DNA of 48,714 nucleotides from Pseudoduganella aquatica (GCF_009857595.1 NZ_WWCU01000044.1:1-48714), one strand, 5' to 3'; positions 23,221 through 31,668 are shown, counted from the first letter of the stretch. Translations and numbers: made by a program. The notes: generated from the sequence alone by a model not told the origin.

Positions 23221-24957
23221 ATGAATATGTTGAAACACCCTGCGGCCGGGCTGGCCGTGCTGTTGCTGGCTGCCGGCTGCGGCGGCAGCGATCCCGTGGC
23301 GGAACAAGGCCAGGCCAAGTCGGCCCTGCGCATGGGGCAGGCCGGCCCCGCCGCGCTGGCCGAAGCAAGCAGCTTCGGCCTCACGTCGGACGCCAACTTC
23401 TACACCATCGACACCGGCGCCGGCCTGGTGTTCAAGATCCGCCGCCTGGACAACGGCGTCAGCACGCAGTCGGCCGGCGACATCGCGTCCATGATCTACA
23501 ACGGCGTGCAGTACCAGGACCAGTCGCGCGGCAGCCAGGTCAATTCGGGCTTCGACTACCTGTACACCGGCGTGTCCGCCGTCAGCGTGAACGCCGAGGC
23601 GGTCGGCAGCGAGACCATCAAGGTCACGGTGGTGGCCGGCAACCTGACGCACTATTACATCGTGAAGAAGGGCGTCAATAACATCTACATGGGCACCTAC
23701 TTCACCAGCGAGCCCAACACGCTGAACCTGGCGCGCTTCATCCTGCGCGTGCCGATAGGTGCGCTGCCCAACGGTCCGGTGCCGTCCGACCTGCGCGGCA
23801 CCACCACCACGGTGGAGTCGGGCGACGTGTTCGGCCTGCCGAACGGGCAGACCCGTTCCAAGCACTACTCCAATATGCGGCTCAAGGACTGGCAGTACAT
23901 CGGCGCCACCAGCGCCACGGCCGGGCTGTGGGTGGTGCGGGACAACAACGAAGGCAATTCCGGCGGCCCGTTCTACCGCAGCCTGCTGAACCAGGCCACC
24001 GCCACCAACCAGGAGCTGACCTATATCGTCAATTACGGCGAGGCGCAGACCGAGGCGCTGCGCACCAATATCCTGAACAGCTACACTCTGGTGTTCAACG
24101 ACGGCAGCGCGCCGGCTGCCGTCGACACGTCCTTCTTCAGCGGCCTGGGCCTGACCGGCTATGTCGGTCCTGCGGGGCGCGGCCGTGTGGCCGGCGTGGG
24201 CATCACCGGGCGCGATCCGGGCTATGAATATACGGTGGGTTTCGCCAACGCCACCGCGCAGTATTGGGCCAAGGCGGACGCCGCCACCGGCCACTTCGAC
24301 AGCGCAGGCATGCTGCCCGGCACTTACACGATGAAGGTCTACAAGAACGAATACGCGGTGGACACGCGCAGCGTGACGGTGGCGGCAGGCGGCACGGTGG
24401 CGCTGAACACCATCGCCATCGCGGGCGACCCGAGCGCGGCGGCGCCCCTGTGGCGCATCGGCGACTGGGACGGCACGCCGGCCGAGTTCATCAATGGCGA
24501 CAAGGTCACCACCATGCACCCGTCCGACGTGCGCATGGCGTCCTGGACGCCGGCCGACTACCAGGTGGGCACGTCTAGCGCGGCCACCGGCTTCCCGGCC
24601 TATCAGTGGAAGGACGTGAACGGCACGCTGACCATCAGGTTCAACCTGACCAAGAGCCAGATCGCCGACTACCAGCTGCGCCTGGGCATCACCGCCGCTT
24701 TCGCCGGCGGCCGGCCCAAGCCGCAGATCAACGGCTGGATCCCGGCCAACCCGGCCGCGTCCACGCAGCCGTCCACGCGCACGCTGACGGTGGGCACCTA
24801 TCGCGGCAACAACACCATGTACACCTTCAGCGTGCCGGCGTCGGAACTGCAGGTGGGCCAGAACGTGCTGACGCTGACGGCCATCAGCGGCTCCAGCGGC
24901 GTCACCTACCTGAGCCCCGGCTACGCCTACGACGCCGTGGACATGATCAAACAATGA
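23221..24957 (+). CDS. Rhamnogalacturonan lyase-like lipoprotein (PL4 family)
   Basis: This 578-residue protein starts with a lipoprotein signal (hydrophobic run ending LLAAGC, lipid-anchored Cys about residue 20). The rest follows the three-domain plan of family-4 rhamnogalacturonan lyases. It has a catalytic beta-sandwich (about 50-290, with TRSKHYSNMRL and GNSGGPFYRSLL), a fibronectin-like domain (GRGRVAGVGITGRDPGYEYTVGFAN...YTMKVYKNEYAV), and a C-terminal carbohydrate-binding-type sandwich (about 410-575, ending SPGYAYDAVDMIK). It would cleave pectin rhamnogalacturonan I by beta-elimination at the cell surface or in the periplasm. A candidate catalytic Lys is present in TRSKHYS. The catalytic His known in the fungal enzyme seems replaced (GEAQTE). 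It has its own leader after the scoAB terminator. Confidence 0.8.
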   Translation: MNMLKHPAAGLAVLLLAAGCGGSDPVAEQGQAKSALRMGQAGPAALAEASSFGLTSDANFYTIDTGAGLVFKIRRLDNGVSTQSAGDIASMIYNGVQYQDQSRGSQVNSGFDYLYTGVSAVSVNAEAVGSETIKVTVVAGNLTHYYIVKKGVNNIYMGTYFTSEPNTLNLARFILRVPIGALPNGPVPSDLRGTTTTVESGDVFGLPNGQTRSKHYSNMRLKDWQYIGATSATAGLWVVRDNNEGNSGGPFYRSLLNQATATNQELTYIVNYGEAQTEALRTNILNSYTLVFNDGSAPAAVDTSFFSGLGLTGYVGPAGRGRVAGVGITGRDPGYEYTVGFANATAQYWAKADAATGHFDSAGMLPGTYTMKVYKNEYAVDTRSVTVAAGGTVALNTIAIAGDPSAAAPLWRIGDWDGTPAEFINGDKVTTMHPSDVRMASWTPADYQVGTSSAATGFPAYQWKDVNGTLTIRFNLTKSQIADYQLRLGITAAFAGGRPKPQINGWIPANPAASTQPSTRTLTVGTYRGNNTMYTFSVPASELQVGQNVLTLTAISGSSGVTYLSPGYAYDAVDMIKQ

Positions 24958-24968
24958 AGGGAATGAAT

Positions 24969-25643
24969 GTGAAAAAAATCCTGCAATGCGTGCTGGCCCC
25001 GGCCGGCGCCGCCATGCTGTTGTCCTGCGCGCTGCCTGGCGCGGCGGCCGCCGCCGTGATCGCCACGCTGGGCAGCGGCACGGCCGTGAAAACCGTCACC
25101 AACGCCGCCCATTTCGAGCTCAACACCGCCATGGCCAGCGGCTATGTCGAGGATGGCCTGCTGTTCAGCTACACCGGCTCGTCCAGCAACAACGGCTGCG
25201 GCTACGCGGGGGTGGACTGCTACGACGCGCCGTCCGACCTCAGCCCCGCCTTCAGCGGCAACTACATGGCCTCGTCCGGCAACAACGCCTACATCAGCAT
25301 CCGCCTGGCGAGCGGGCTGGACTTCTACAAGGTGGAGTTCGCGGCCGACAGCAGCTATCTGAACCTGAACGGCTACTGGAAGACTTTCAACAATGGCGTG
25401 CAGACGGCGGCGGGCAATTTCAGCCAGCCGCACGGCGCGGTGCTGGGCCTGGCGGACGCGGCCGGCTTCGACGAGGTGCGCTACTACGCTTTTTCCACCG
25501 CGAACAAGCAGAGCGGCTTCAGCGGCAGCGCGATCGATGAGGTGAGGGTGGGGGTGCCGGAACCGGCGTCGGGACTGCTGATGGCCGCGGGCCTGTGGGG
25601 ACTGGCGGCGGTGCGCAGGAGGCGCACCGCCGGGGGGAACTAA
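24969..25643 (+). CDS. PEP-CTERM sorting-domain exported protein
   Basis: The product (224 residues from the GTG) has an N-terminal signal peptide (LAPAGAAMLLSCALPGAAAAA). Its middle is rich in Gly, Ser, Asn and Tyr (YTGSSSNNGCGYAGVDCYDAP, SGNNAYISIRLASGLDFYKVEF) without a domain I can name. The C-terminus is a PEP-CTERM signal: VPEPAS, a hydrophobic helix and a final RRRR. Such signals are cut and sorted by exosortase in EPS-producing Gram-negatives. The GTG is chosen because AAGGGA lies 6 nt upstream; in-frame ATGs at 24954 and 24963 are alternatives. It follows the lyase gene directly and is probably co-transcribed. Confidence 0.82.
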   Translation: MKKILQCVLAPAGAAMLLSCALPGAAAAAVIATLGSGTAVKTVTNAAHFELNTAMASGYVEDGLLFSYTGSSSNNGCGYAGVDCYDAPSDLSPAFSGNYMASSGNNAYISIRLASGLDFYKVEFAADSSYLNLNGYWKTFNNGVQTAAGNFSQPHGAVLGLADAAGFDEVRYYAFSTANKQSGFSGSAIDEVRVGVPEPASGLLMAAGLWGLAAVRRRRTAGGN

Positions 25644-25646
25644 GGC

Positions 25647-26957
25647 TTAGGCTGCCTTGGCGGCGGCCGGGGCAGTGACGGTGGCCGGCTCGTCATTGAT
25701 GGGCGACGGGTTGGCCAGTTCGCGGTGCATGGTTGCCACGTCCAGCTCGTTTTCCCACTTCGACACCACCACGGCGGCCACGCCGTTGCCGATGAAGTTG
25801 GTCAGCGCGCGGGCTTCGCTCATGAAGCGGTCTATGCCCAGGATCAGCGCCATGCCCGCCACCGGGATGGTCGGCACCACGGCCAAGGTGGCGGCCAGCG
25901 TGATGAAGCCGGCGCCGGTGATGCCGGATGCGCCCTTCGAGGTCAGCATGGCCACCGCCAGGATGGTCAGTTCCTGGCCCAAGGTCAGGTCGGTATTGGT
26001 CGCTTGCGCCACGAACAGGGCCGCCATGGTCATGTAGATATTGGTGCCGTCCAGGTTGAAGGAGTAGCCGGTAGGGACCACCAGGCCCACCACGGGCTTG
26101 GCGCAGCCCAGTTTTTCCAGCTTGCGCATCAGCGAGGGCAGGGCGCTTTCCGACGAGCTGGTGCCCAGCACGATCAGCAGTTCTTCCTTGATGTAGTTGA
26201 TGAAGCGGCCGATCGAGAAACCGGTGAACTTGGCGATCGAGCCCAGCACGATGAAGATGAACAGGAAGCAGGTCAGGTAGAAGGAACCCATCAGCTTGGC
26301 CAGCGGCAGCAGCGAGTCGATGCCGTATTTGCCGATGGTGAAGGCCATGGCGCCGAACGCGCCCAGCGGGGCCAGCTTCATGACGATGTTGACGATGCCG
26401 AAGATGGCGTGCGCCAGTTCATCGATCAGCTTGGCCAGCGGACGGCCTTTTTCGCCCAGCAGCGACAGCGAGAAGCCGAACAGCACGGAAATCAAGAGCA
26501 CCTGCAGGATGTCGCCCTTGGCGAAGGCGTCGATCACCGTGTTCGGGATGATGTTCATCACGAAGTCGATGGTGGACTGGTGCTTGGCTTTTTCGGTGAA
26601 CTGCGCGATGGCCTTGGTGTCCAGCGTGGCCGGATCGACGTTGAAGCCGGCGCCCGGACGCAGGATGTTGGCCACGAACAGGCCGATCACCAGCGCGAAG
26701 GTGGACACCACCTCGAAGTACAGCAGGGCCTTGCCGCCGACGCGGCCGATTTTCTTTACGTCCTGCATGCCGGCGATGCCGGACACCACGGTGCAGAAGA
26801 TCACCGGGGCAATGATCATCTTGATCAGCTTGATGAAGCCGTCGCCGAGCGGCTTCATGGCGACGGCGTCGCCGGGCAGGTAAATGCCCAGCAGCACGCC
26901 GCACAGAATGGCAAACAAGACCTGCACATACAGGACTTTGTAGAATGGTTTTTTCAT
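25647..26957 (-). CDS. dctA: C4-dicarboxylate/proton symporter DctA
   Basis: This 436-residue membrane carrier shows the DAACS family features: KLIKMIIAPVIFCTVVSGIAGM near residue 60, the serine-rich hairpin LGTSSSESALPSLM and the NLDGTNIYMTMA substrate-binding motif, followed by GITGAGFITLAATLA. It takes up succinate, fumarate and malate across the inner membrane. The start MKKPFYK has AGGGAG 7 nt upstream; a longer N-terminus is unsupported. The promoter holds a 52-bp double palindrome (27018-27069). Confidence 0.97.
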   Translation of the reverse strand: MKKPFYKVLYVQVLFAILCGVLLGIYLPGDAVAMKPLGDGFIKLIKMIIAPVIFCTVVSGIAGMQDVKKIGRVGGKALLYFEVVSTFALVIGLFVANILRPGAGFNVDPATLDTKAIAQFTEKAKHQSTIDFVMNIIPNTVIDAFAKGDILQVLLISVLFGFSLSLLGEKGRPLAKLIDELAHAIFGIVNIVMKLAPLGAFGAMAFTIGKYGIDSLLPLAKLMGSFYLTCFLFIFIVLGSIAKFTGFSIGRFINYIKEELLIVLGTSSSESALPSLMRKLEKLGCAKPVVGLVVPTGYSFNLDGTNIYMTMAALFVAQATNTDLTLGQELTILAVAMLTSKGASGITGAGFITLAATLAVVPTIPVAGMALILGIDRFMSEARALTNFIGNGVAAVVVSKWENELDVATMHRELANPSPINDEPATVTAPAAAKAA

Positions 26958-27017
26958 GATCGTTCTCCCTAAAGGCTCTCCAAGTGGAGCGATCATGCTG
27001 GAAACCTTATATTGCAG

Positions 27018-27069
27018 CTATTGTGGGCTTCCCCATTGCGGTTAACCACAATGCGGCAATCCACAATAG
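27018..27069 (-). promoter_or_regulatory. Concentric double palindrome in the dctA promoter (putative operator)
   Basis: Outer arms CTATTGTGG (27018-27026) and CCACAATAG (27061-27069) and an inner 20-bp near-palindrome (27034-27053, core GGTTAACC) share the same centre, between 27043 and 27044. This gives four ATTGYGG half-sites with mirror symmetry. It lies 61-112 bp upstream of the dctA start and has no T run, so an operator is more likely than a terminator. Confidence 0.6.
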
Positions 27070-27099
27070 CGGACGGCGCCGGCGCCGCTTACGGCAAGC

Positions 27100-27894
27100 T
27101 TATTGCGCCACCCAGCCGCCGTCCATATTCCAGGCCACGCCGCGCACCTGCTTGGCCGCGTCCGAGCACAGGAACACGGCCAGCGCGCCCAGTTCCTCGG
27201 GCGTGACGAACTCGCCGGAAGGCTGCTTGTCGGCCAGCAGCGCGCGCTTGGCTTCGTCGTTGCTCAGGCCGTCCTTGACGGCGCGCGCGTCCACCTGCTT
27301 CTGCACCAGCGGGGTCAGCACGAAGCCGGGGCAGATGGCGTTGGCGGTCACGCCGGTCTGCGCGGTTTCCAGCGCGGTCACCTTGGTCAGGCCCACCAAG
27401 CCGTGCTTGGCGGCCACATAGGCCGATTTGCCGGCCGAGCCCACCAGGCCGTGCGCCGACGCCAGGTTGATGATGCGGCCCCAGTCCTGCGCGCGCATAT
27501 GCGGCAGCGCCAGGCGCGAGGTGTGGAAGGCCGAGGTCAGGTTGATGGCGATGATGGAGTCCCATTTCTCGACCGGGAAGTCTTCCACATTGGCCACGTG
27601 CTGGATGCCGGCGTTGTTGACCAGCACGTCGATGCCGCCGAACTTGTCGGCCGCGAAGGCGAACAGCGCCTCGATTTCGCCGGCTTTCGACATGTCGGCG
27701 TTGTGGTAGGCGGTCTGCACACCGAATTCGCGCGCCGTGGCCGCCTGCAGCTGGGCGATTTCGGCGGCGTCGCCAAAGCCGTTGAAGACGATGTTGGCGC
27801 CCTCGGCCGCCAGCGCGCGGGCCATGCCCAGGCCGATGCCGGAGGTGGAACCGGTGACGAGTGCGGTCTTGCCGCGGAGTAGGGTGCTGGCCAT
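27100..27894 (-). CDS. bdhA: 3-hydroxybutyrate dehydrogenase
   Basis: This 264-residue SDR has TGSTSGIGLGMARALAAEGA (NAD site), NNAGIQHVANVEDFP, the catalytic Ser in NLASAHGLVGSAGKSAYVAAKHG with Tyr-x3-Lys, and ANAICPGFVLTPLVQKQ. The HVANVEDFP, HGLVGS and VLTPLVQKQ segments are those of 3-hydroxybutyrate dehydrogenases. It oxidises (R)-3-hydroxybutyrate, released from PHB or taken up, to acetoacetate with NAD+. ScoAB could then activate the product. It lies upstream of dctA on the same strand with a 142-bp gap. Confidence 0.92.
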   Translation of the reverse strand: MASTLLRGKTALVTGSTSGIGLGMARALAAEGANIVFNGFGDAAEIAQLQAATAREFGVQTAYHNADMSKAGEIEALFAFAADKFGGIDVLVNNAGIQHVANVEDFPVEKWDSIIAINLTSAFHTSRLALPHMRAQDWGRIINLASAHGLVGSAGKSAYVAAKHGLVGLTKVTALETAQTGVTANAICPGFVLTPLVQKQVDARAVKDGLSNDEAKRALLADKQPSGEFVTPEELGALAVFLCSDAAKQVRGVAWNMDGGWVAQ

Positions 27895-28009
27895 AGTGAT
27901 CCTTCTAGAGAGAGACAGGTTGTCGGATGGGAAATGCGTACGCTACACTTCTTCAAGATTTTAAGCGCAACGCCGGGTAAAATGTCGTAGTTGAAAAAAA
28001 GGAATCAGC

Positions 28010-28891
28010 ATGATCGAGCCAAGAATAAAGTCTGTACAGTGCATTTCTCCCAGCGGCTTGCACCAGATGTCCTACAAGGAATGGGGCGACGAGGACAATC
28101 CCGACGTGCTGCTGTGCGTGCACGGCGTGACCCGCGTGGGCGACGATTTCGACAATATGGCGCGTGCGCTGGCCGGCGACTACCGCGTGGTGGCGCCGGA
28201 CGTGGTGGGCCGCGGCCGCTCCGGCCGCCTGCGCAACCCCGAGCTGTACCGCCTGCCGCAATACGTGGCCGACATGGTGACCCTGGTGGCGCGCGTGACC
28301 GCGCGCGGCCCGCGCAGCACGGTGGACTGGTTCGGCACCTCGATGGGCGGCCTGATCGGCATGGGCCTGGCTTCGCTGCCGGACAGCCCGATCAGCAAGC
28401 TGGTGCTCAACGACATCGGCCCGGTGCTGGACCCGGACGCCTTGCAGCGCATCGGCGACTACATCGGCCAGCACCTGCGCTTCCCCACTTTTGAACAGGG
28501 CGCCCAGTTCGTGCGCGACGTGTCGGCGCCGTTCGGCGAACACACGGACGAGGAATGGCACAAGCTGGCCGCCGATGTTTTGCGCCAGGACAATGACGGC
28601 CAGTGGGTGCGCCACTATGATATGGGGCTGGCCCAGCCGTTCCGCTCGGCCACGCCGGAGTCGGCGCGCGCCGACGAGGCCATGCTGTGGGCCGCGTATG
28701 ATGCGATCCGCTGCCCGACCCTGCTGGTGCGCGGCGCCAATTCGGACCTGCTGTCGCCCGCGACGGCTTTAAGCATGACGCAGCGCGGGCCAAAAGCCAC
28801 GCTGGTGGAGATACCGGACGTCGGTCACGCTCCCACCTTCCTGCATGACGACCAGATCGCCATCGCCAGGAAATTTTTACTTGACCTATAA
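28010..28891 (+). CDS. Alpha/beta hydrolase
   Basis: This 293-residue protein has an alpha/beta-hydrolase fold: LLCVHGVTRVGDDFDNMA (oxyanion His-Gly), the nucleophile elbow GTSMGG, the acid region LVRGANSDLLSP, and the catalytic His in DVGHAPTF. No signal peptide is present. AAGGAA lies 6 nt before the ATG. It precedes the RidA-like gene by 19 nt and relA beyond that. The substrate cannot be told from sequence; esterase or carboxylester hydrolase is the family default. Confidence 0.9.
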   Translation: MIEPRIKSVQCISPSGLHQMSYKEWGDEDNPDVLLCVHGVTRVGDDFDNMARALAGDYRVVAPDVVGRGRSGRLRNPELYRLPQYVADMVTLVARVTARGPRSTVDWFGTSMGGLIGMGLASLPDSPISKLVLNDIGPVLDPDALQRIGDYIGQHLRFPTFEQGAQFVRDVSAPFGEHTDEEWHKLAADVLRQDNDGQWVRHYDMGLAQPFRSATPESARADEAMLWAAYDAIRCPTLLVRGANSDLLSPATALSMTQRGPKATLVEIPDVGHAPTFLHDDQIAIARKFLLDL

Positions 28892-28910
28892 ACCTTTAGA
28901 AAGAAATAGT

Positions 28911-29261
28911 ATGGAAATCACCCGCCTGCACGTTGGCAAACGCCTGTCCGAAGCCGCCATCCACAATGGCACCGTCTACCTGGCCGGCCAGATTGCCGAT
29001 GATCCCAGCAAGGACATCACCGGCCAGACCCAGGAAGTGCTGGCCGCCGTCGACCGCCTGCTGGCCGAAGCCGGCAGCGACAAGACCTGCATCCTGAGCA
29101 CCGCCATCTACATCAAGGACATGGCCCTGTTCCCGGCCATGAACGAAGTGTGGGACAGCTGGGTAGCCCAGGGCCACACCCCGCCGCGCGCCACCGTGGA
29201 AGCCAAGCTGGCCAACCCGGCCTGCCTGGTGGAAGTCGTGGTCGTGGCAGCGCAGCGTTAA
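28911..29261 (+). CDS. RidA family protein
   Basis: This 116-residue protein has the RidA/YjgF fold motifs: NGTVYLAGQIADD, SNxxxI-like ILSTAIYIKDMALFPAMNEVWDSW, and PPRATVEAKLANPACLVEVVVVA with the active-site Arg. RidA proteins deaminate reactive enamine/imine intermediates and protect PLP enzymes. The start ATG at 28911 is chosen because the family N-terminus begins there; a longer reading would enter the hydrolase gene. Confidence 0.93.
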   Translation: MEITRLHVGKRLSEAAIHNGTVYLAGQIADDPSKDITGQTQEVLAAVDRLLAEAGSDKTCILSTAIYIKDMALFPAMNEVWDSWVAQGHTPPRATVEAKLANPACLVEVVVVAAQR

Positions 29262-29306
29262 TTGAAATGCCGCCGTCCCCGCGCCTGCGGGGATGGCATG
29301 ATTCAA
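29262..29306 (+). other. Imperfect hairpin between ridA-like gene and relA
   Basis: Nested arms TTGAA/TTCAA, ATGCC/GGCAT and TCCCCGC/GCGGGGA form a stem-loop with small mismatched bulges. It has no T run. It could stabilise the upstream mRNA or be a copy of a dispersed intergenic repeat. Confidence 0.5.
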
Positions 29307-29322
29307 CAAAGTAAGAGGTAAC

Positions 29323-31572
29323 ATGGTTTCTATCGCAGCGCTGAACAGCGCAACGTCGGACCAATTGGTCCAGGGCCTGTCGGCCGAAGACGGCGCGCGG
29401 GTGCTGGCCGCGCTGGACATGGCAAGCGCAGCGTATGGCGACAAGACCTGCAGCAGCGGCCAGGGTGCGTTCGAGTTCGCCGTGGGCGTGGCGAGCACGC
29501 TGGCCTTCCTGCGCATCGACGCGGAAACCCGCATCGCCGGCCTGATGTTCGAGGCGACCCTGCTCGACCCCGCCCAGGCCCCCCATATCGAACCCAAATT
29601 CGGCCCCGCCGTGGCGGAGCTGGTCAGCGGCGTGCGCCAGCTGATACGCCTGCGCGAGCTGACCCAGAGCCAGCCCGCCAGCGCCCCCGGACGCGGCCGC
29701 AACGCCGCCCAGCAGGCCGTGGCGCAGGTGGAAACGCTGCGCAAGATGCTGCTGGCCATGGCCAGCGACATGCGCGTGGTGCTGGTGCGCCTGGCCTCCT
29801 GCGTGACCACCTTGCGCTATTTCGCCGAGATCAAGCGCTTCGACGACATGACGCGCGACTACGGCCGCGAAACGCTGGACCTGTACGCGCCGCTGGCCAA
29901 CCGCCTCGGCATCTGGCAGTTGAAGTGGGAACTGGAAGACTTGTCCTTCCGCTTCATCGAGCCGGAAACCTATAAGCGCATCGCCAAGATGCTGGAAGAA
30001 AAGCGCATGATGCGCGAGGGCTTCGTCACGTCCTCCATCACGCGCCTGCAGAACGAACTGACCAGCGCCGGCATTTCGGCCGAAGTGTTCGGCCGGCCCA
30101 AGCACATCTACTCCATCTGGAGCAAGATGCGCGGCAAGGAGCTGGACTTCACCGAGCTGTACGACGTGCGCGCCTTCCGCGTCATCGTGGCCGACGTGAA
30201 GACCTGCTACACGGTGCTGGGCGTGGTGCACAATATCTGGACCCCGATCCCGAAGGAATTCGACGACTACATCTCGCGGCCCAAGCCGAACGGCTACCGC
30301 TCGCTGCACACGGTGGTGACGGCCGACGACGGCCGCCCGCTGGAAGTGCAGATCCGTACCCAGGAAATGCACAACTTCGCCGAGTACGGCGTGGCCGCGC
30401 ACTGGCGCTACAAGGAGGAGGGCGGCTCCAACTTCCAGGGCCAGAAGTACGACGAGAAAATCGCCTGGCTGCGCCAGTTGCTGGCCTGGAAATCCGACGT
30501 GGCCGACACCGTGGTGGGCCAGGAGGAAGTGCAGCGCGAATGGGTGGAAAAGCTCAAGTCCGCGTCGCTGGACGACCGCATCTTCGTGCTCACGCCCCAG
30601 GCGCGGGTGCTGGAACTGCCGGTGGGCGCCACGCCGATCGACTTCGCCTACCACCTGCACAGCGACGTGGGCCACCGCTGCCGCGGCGCGCGCGTGGACG
30701 GCGTGATGGTGCCGCTGAACACGCCGCTGAAAAACGGCCAGACCTGCGAGATCATCACCGCCAAGGGCGCGCCCGGCACTGCGGGGCCGTCGCGCGACTG
30801 GCTCAATCCGGAATACACGGTGGCCACCCGCACGCGCTCCAAGATACGCGCCTGGTTCCACGCCATCGACCAGCAGGAGACCTTGTCCCACGGCCGCACG
30901 CTGGTGGAAAAGTCGCTGCAGCGCGAAGGCAAGACGGCGGTCAACCTGGAGGCGCTGGCGAACAAGCTGGGCTTCGCCAAGGTGGACGACCTGTTCATCT
31001 CGGTGGGCAAGGAGGAATTCAGCCTGCGCCACGTGGAGCAGGCGCTGCACGACACGGGCGAGCCGGTGGAGGTCGAGGATGCCGTCGTGCTCGGCAAGAG
31101 CCGCGCGTCCAGCGTGGAGCAGGGCGCCAAGTCGGGCGTGCTGGTGGTGGGCACGGACGGGCTGATGACGCAGCTGGCCAAGTGCTGCAAGCCGGCGCCG
31201 CCGGACAGCATCGTCGGCTTCGTCACGCGCGGCAAGGGCGTGTCCATCCACCGCGCCACGTGCAAGAACTTCGCCGAGATGCGCGCCAAGGCGCCGGAGC
31301 GGGTGATCGTCACCGAGTGGGGGCGCGCCGTCAACGAGACCGTGTACCCGGTCGGCATCTTCGTGCTGGCGGGCGACCGCCAGGGCCTGCTGCGCGATAT
31401 TTCCGAGATCTTCTCGCGTGAAAAGCTCAACGTGATCGGCGTGAACACGCAGAGCGCTAAAGGGCAGGCGCGCATGACTTTTACCGCCGAAATTGGCTCC
31501 ACGGCGCAGCTGCAAAAAGCCTTGTCGGCGATTGCGGAAGTGAGCGGCGTGCTGGAAGCGCGCCGGTCCTGA
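29323..31572 (+). CDS. relA: GTP pyrophosphokinase RelA
   Basis: The 749-residue product has the long RSH layout: pseudo-hydrolase domain, synthetase domain (about 240-350, YDVRAFRVIVADVKTCYTVLG, EFDDYISRPKPNGYRSLHT, EVQIRTQEMHNFAEYGVAAHW), TGS domain (about 415-475, FVLTPQARVLELPVGATPIDFAY), helical/CC region and C-terminal ACT domain. The N-terminal domain lacks the HD and ED motifs required for (p)ppGpp hydrolysis, and the synthetase loop reads EFDD, the RelA-type EXDD motif rather than the SpoT-type RXKD. It makes (p)ppGpp at stalled ribosomes. SpoT must be elsewhere. Confidence 0.95.
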   Translation: MVSIAALNSATSDQLVQGLSAEDGARVLAALDMASAAYGDKTCSSGQGAFEFAVGVASTLAFLRIDAETRIAGLMFEATLLDPAQAPHIEPKFGPAVAELVSGVRQLIRLRELTQSQPASAPGRGRNAAQQAVAQVETLRKMLLAMASDMRVVLVRLASCVTTLRYFAEIKRFDDMTRDYGRETLDLYAPLANRLGIWQLKWELEDLSFRFIEPETYKRIAKMLEEKRMMREGFVTSSITRLQNELTSAGISAEVFGRPKHIYSIWSKMRGKELDFTELYDVRAFRVIVADVKTCYTVLGVVHNIWTPIPKEFDDYISRPKPNGYRSLHTVVTADDGRPLEVQIRTQEMHNFAEYGVAAHWRYKEEGGSNFQGQKYDEKIAWLRQLLAWKSDVADTVVGQEEVQREWVEKLKSASLDDRIFVLTPQARVLELPVGATPIDFAYHLHSDVGHRCRGARVDGVMVPLNTPLKNGQTCEIITAKGAPGTAGPSRDWLNPEYTVATRTRSKIRAWFHAIDQQETLSHGRTLVEKSLQREGKTAVNLEALANKLGFAKVDDLFISVGKEEFSLRHVEQALHDTGEPVEVEDAVVLGKSRASSVEQGAKSGVLVVGTDGLMTQLAKCCKPAPPDSIVGFVTRGKGVSIHRATCKNFAEMRAKAPERVIVTEWGRAVNETVYPVGIFVLAGDRQGLLRDISEIFSREKLNVIGVNTQSAKGQARMTFTAEIGSTAQLQKALSAIAEVSGVLEARRS

Positions 31573-31578
31573 CGCAAT

Positions 31579-31667
31579 GGCGGGTTACGGCGCTGCGCGC
31601 CTAACCCGCCCTACGATGCTCCGCTATACGCGTAGGGCGGGTTAGGCGCGCAGCGCCGTAACCCGCC
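31579..31667. repeat. 37-bp perfect inverted repeat between convergent genes
   Basis: Arms 31579-31615 and 31631-31667 are exact reverse complements of 37 bp around a 15-nt loop. They contain GGCGGGTTACGG and CTAACCCGCC blocks. It fills nearly all of the gap between relA and the CDF gene. It resembles a dispersed intergenic palindromic repeat and may also act as a bidirectional terminator. Confidence 0.9.
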
Positions 31668-31668
31668 G

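Noticed and set aside
27018..27069. The palindrome upstream of dctA as a terminator of the bdhA transcript
   Set aside because: There is no T run on the transcribed strand after the stem, and the concentric half-site order fits protein binding better.
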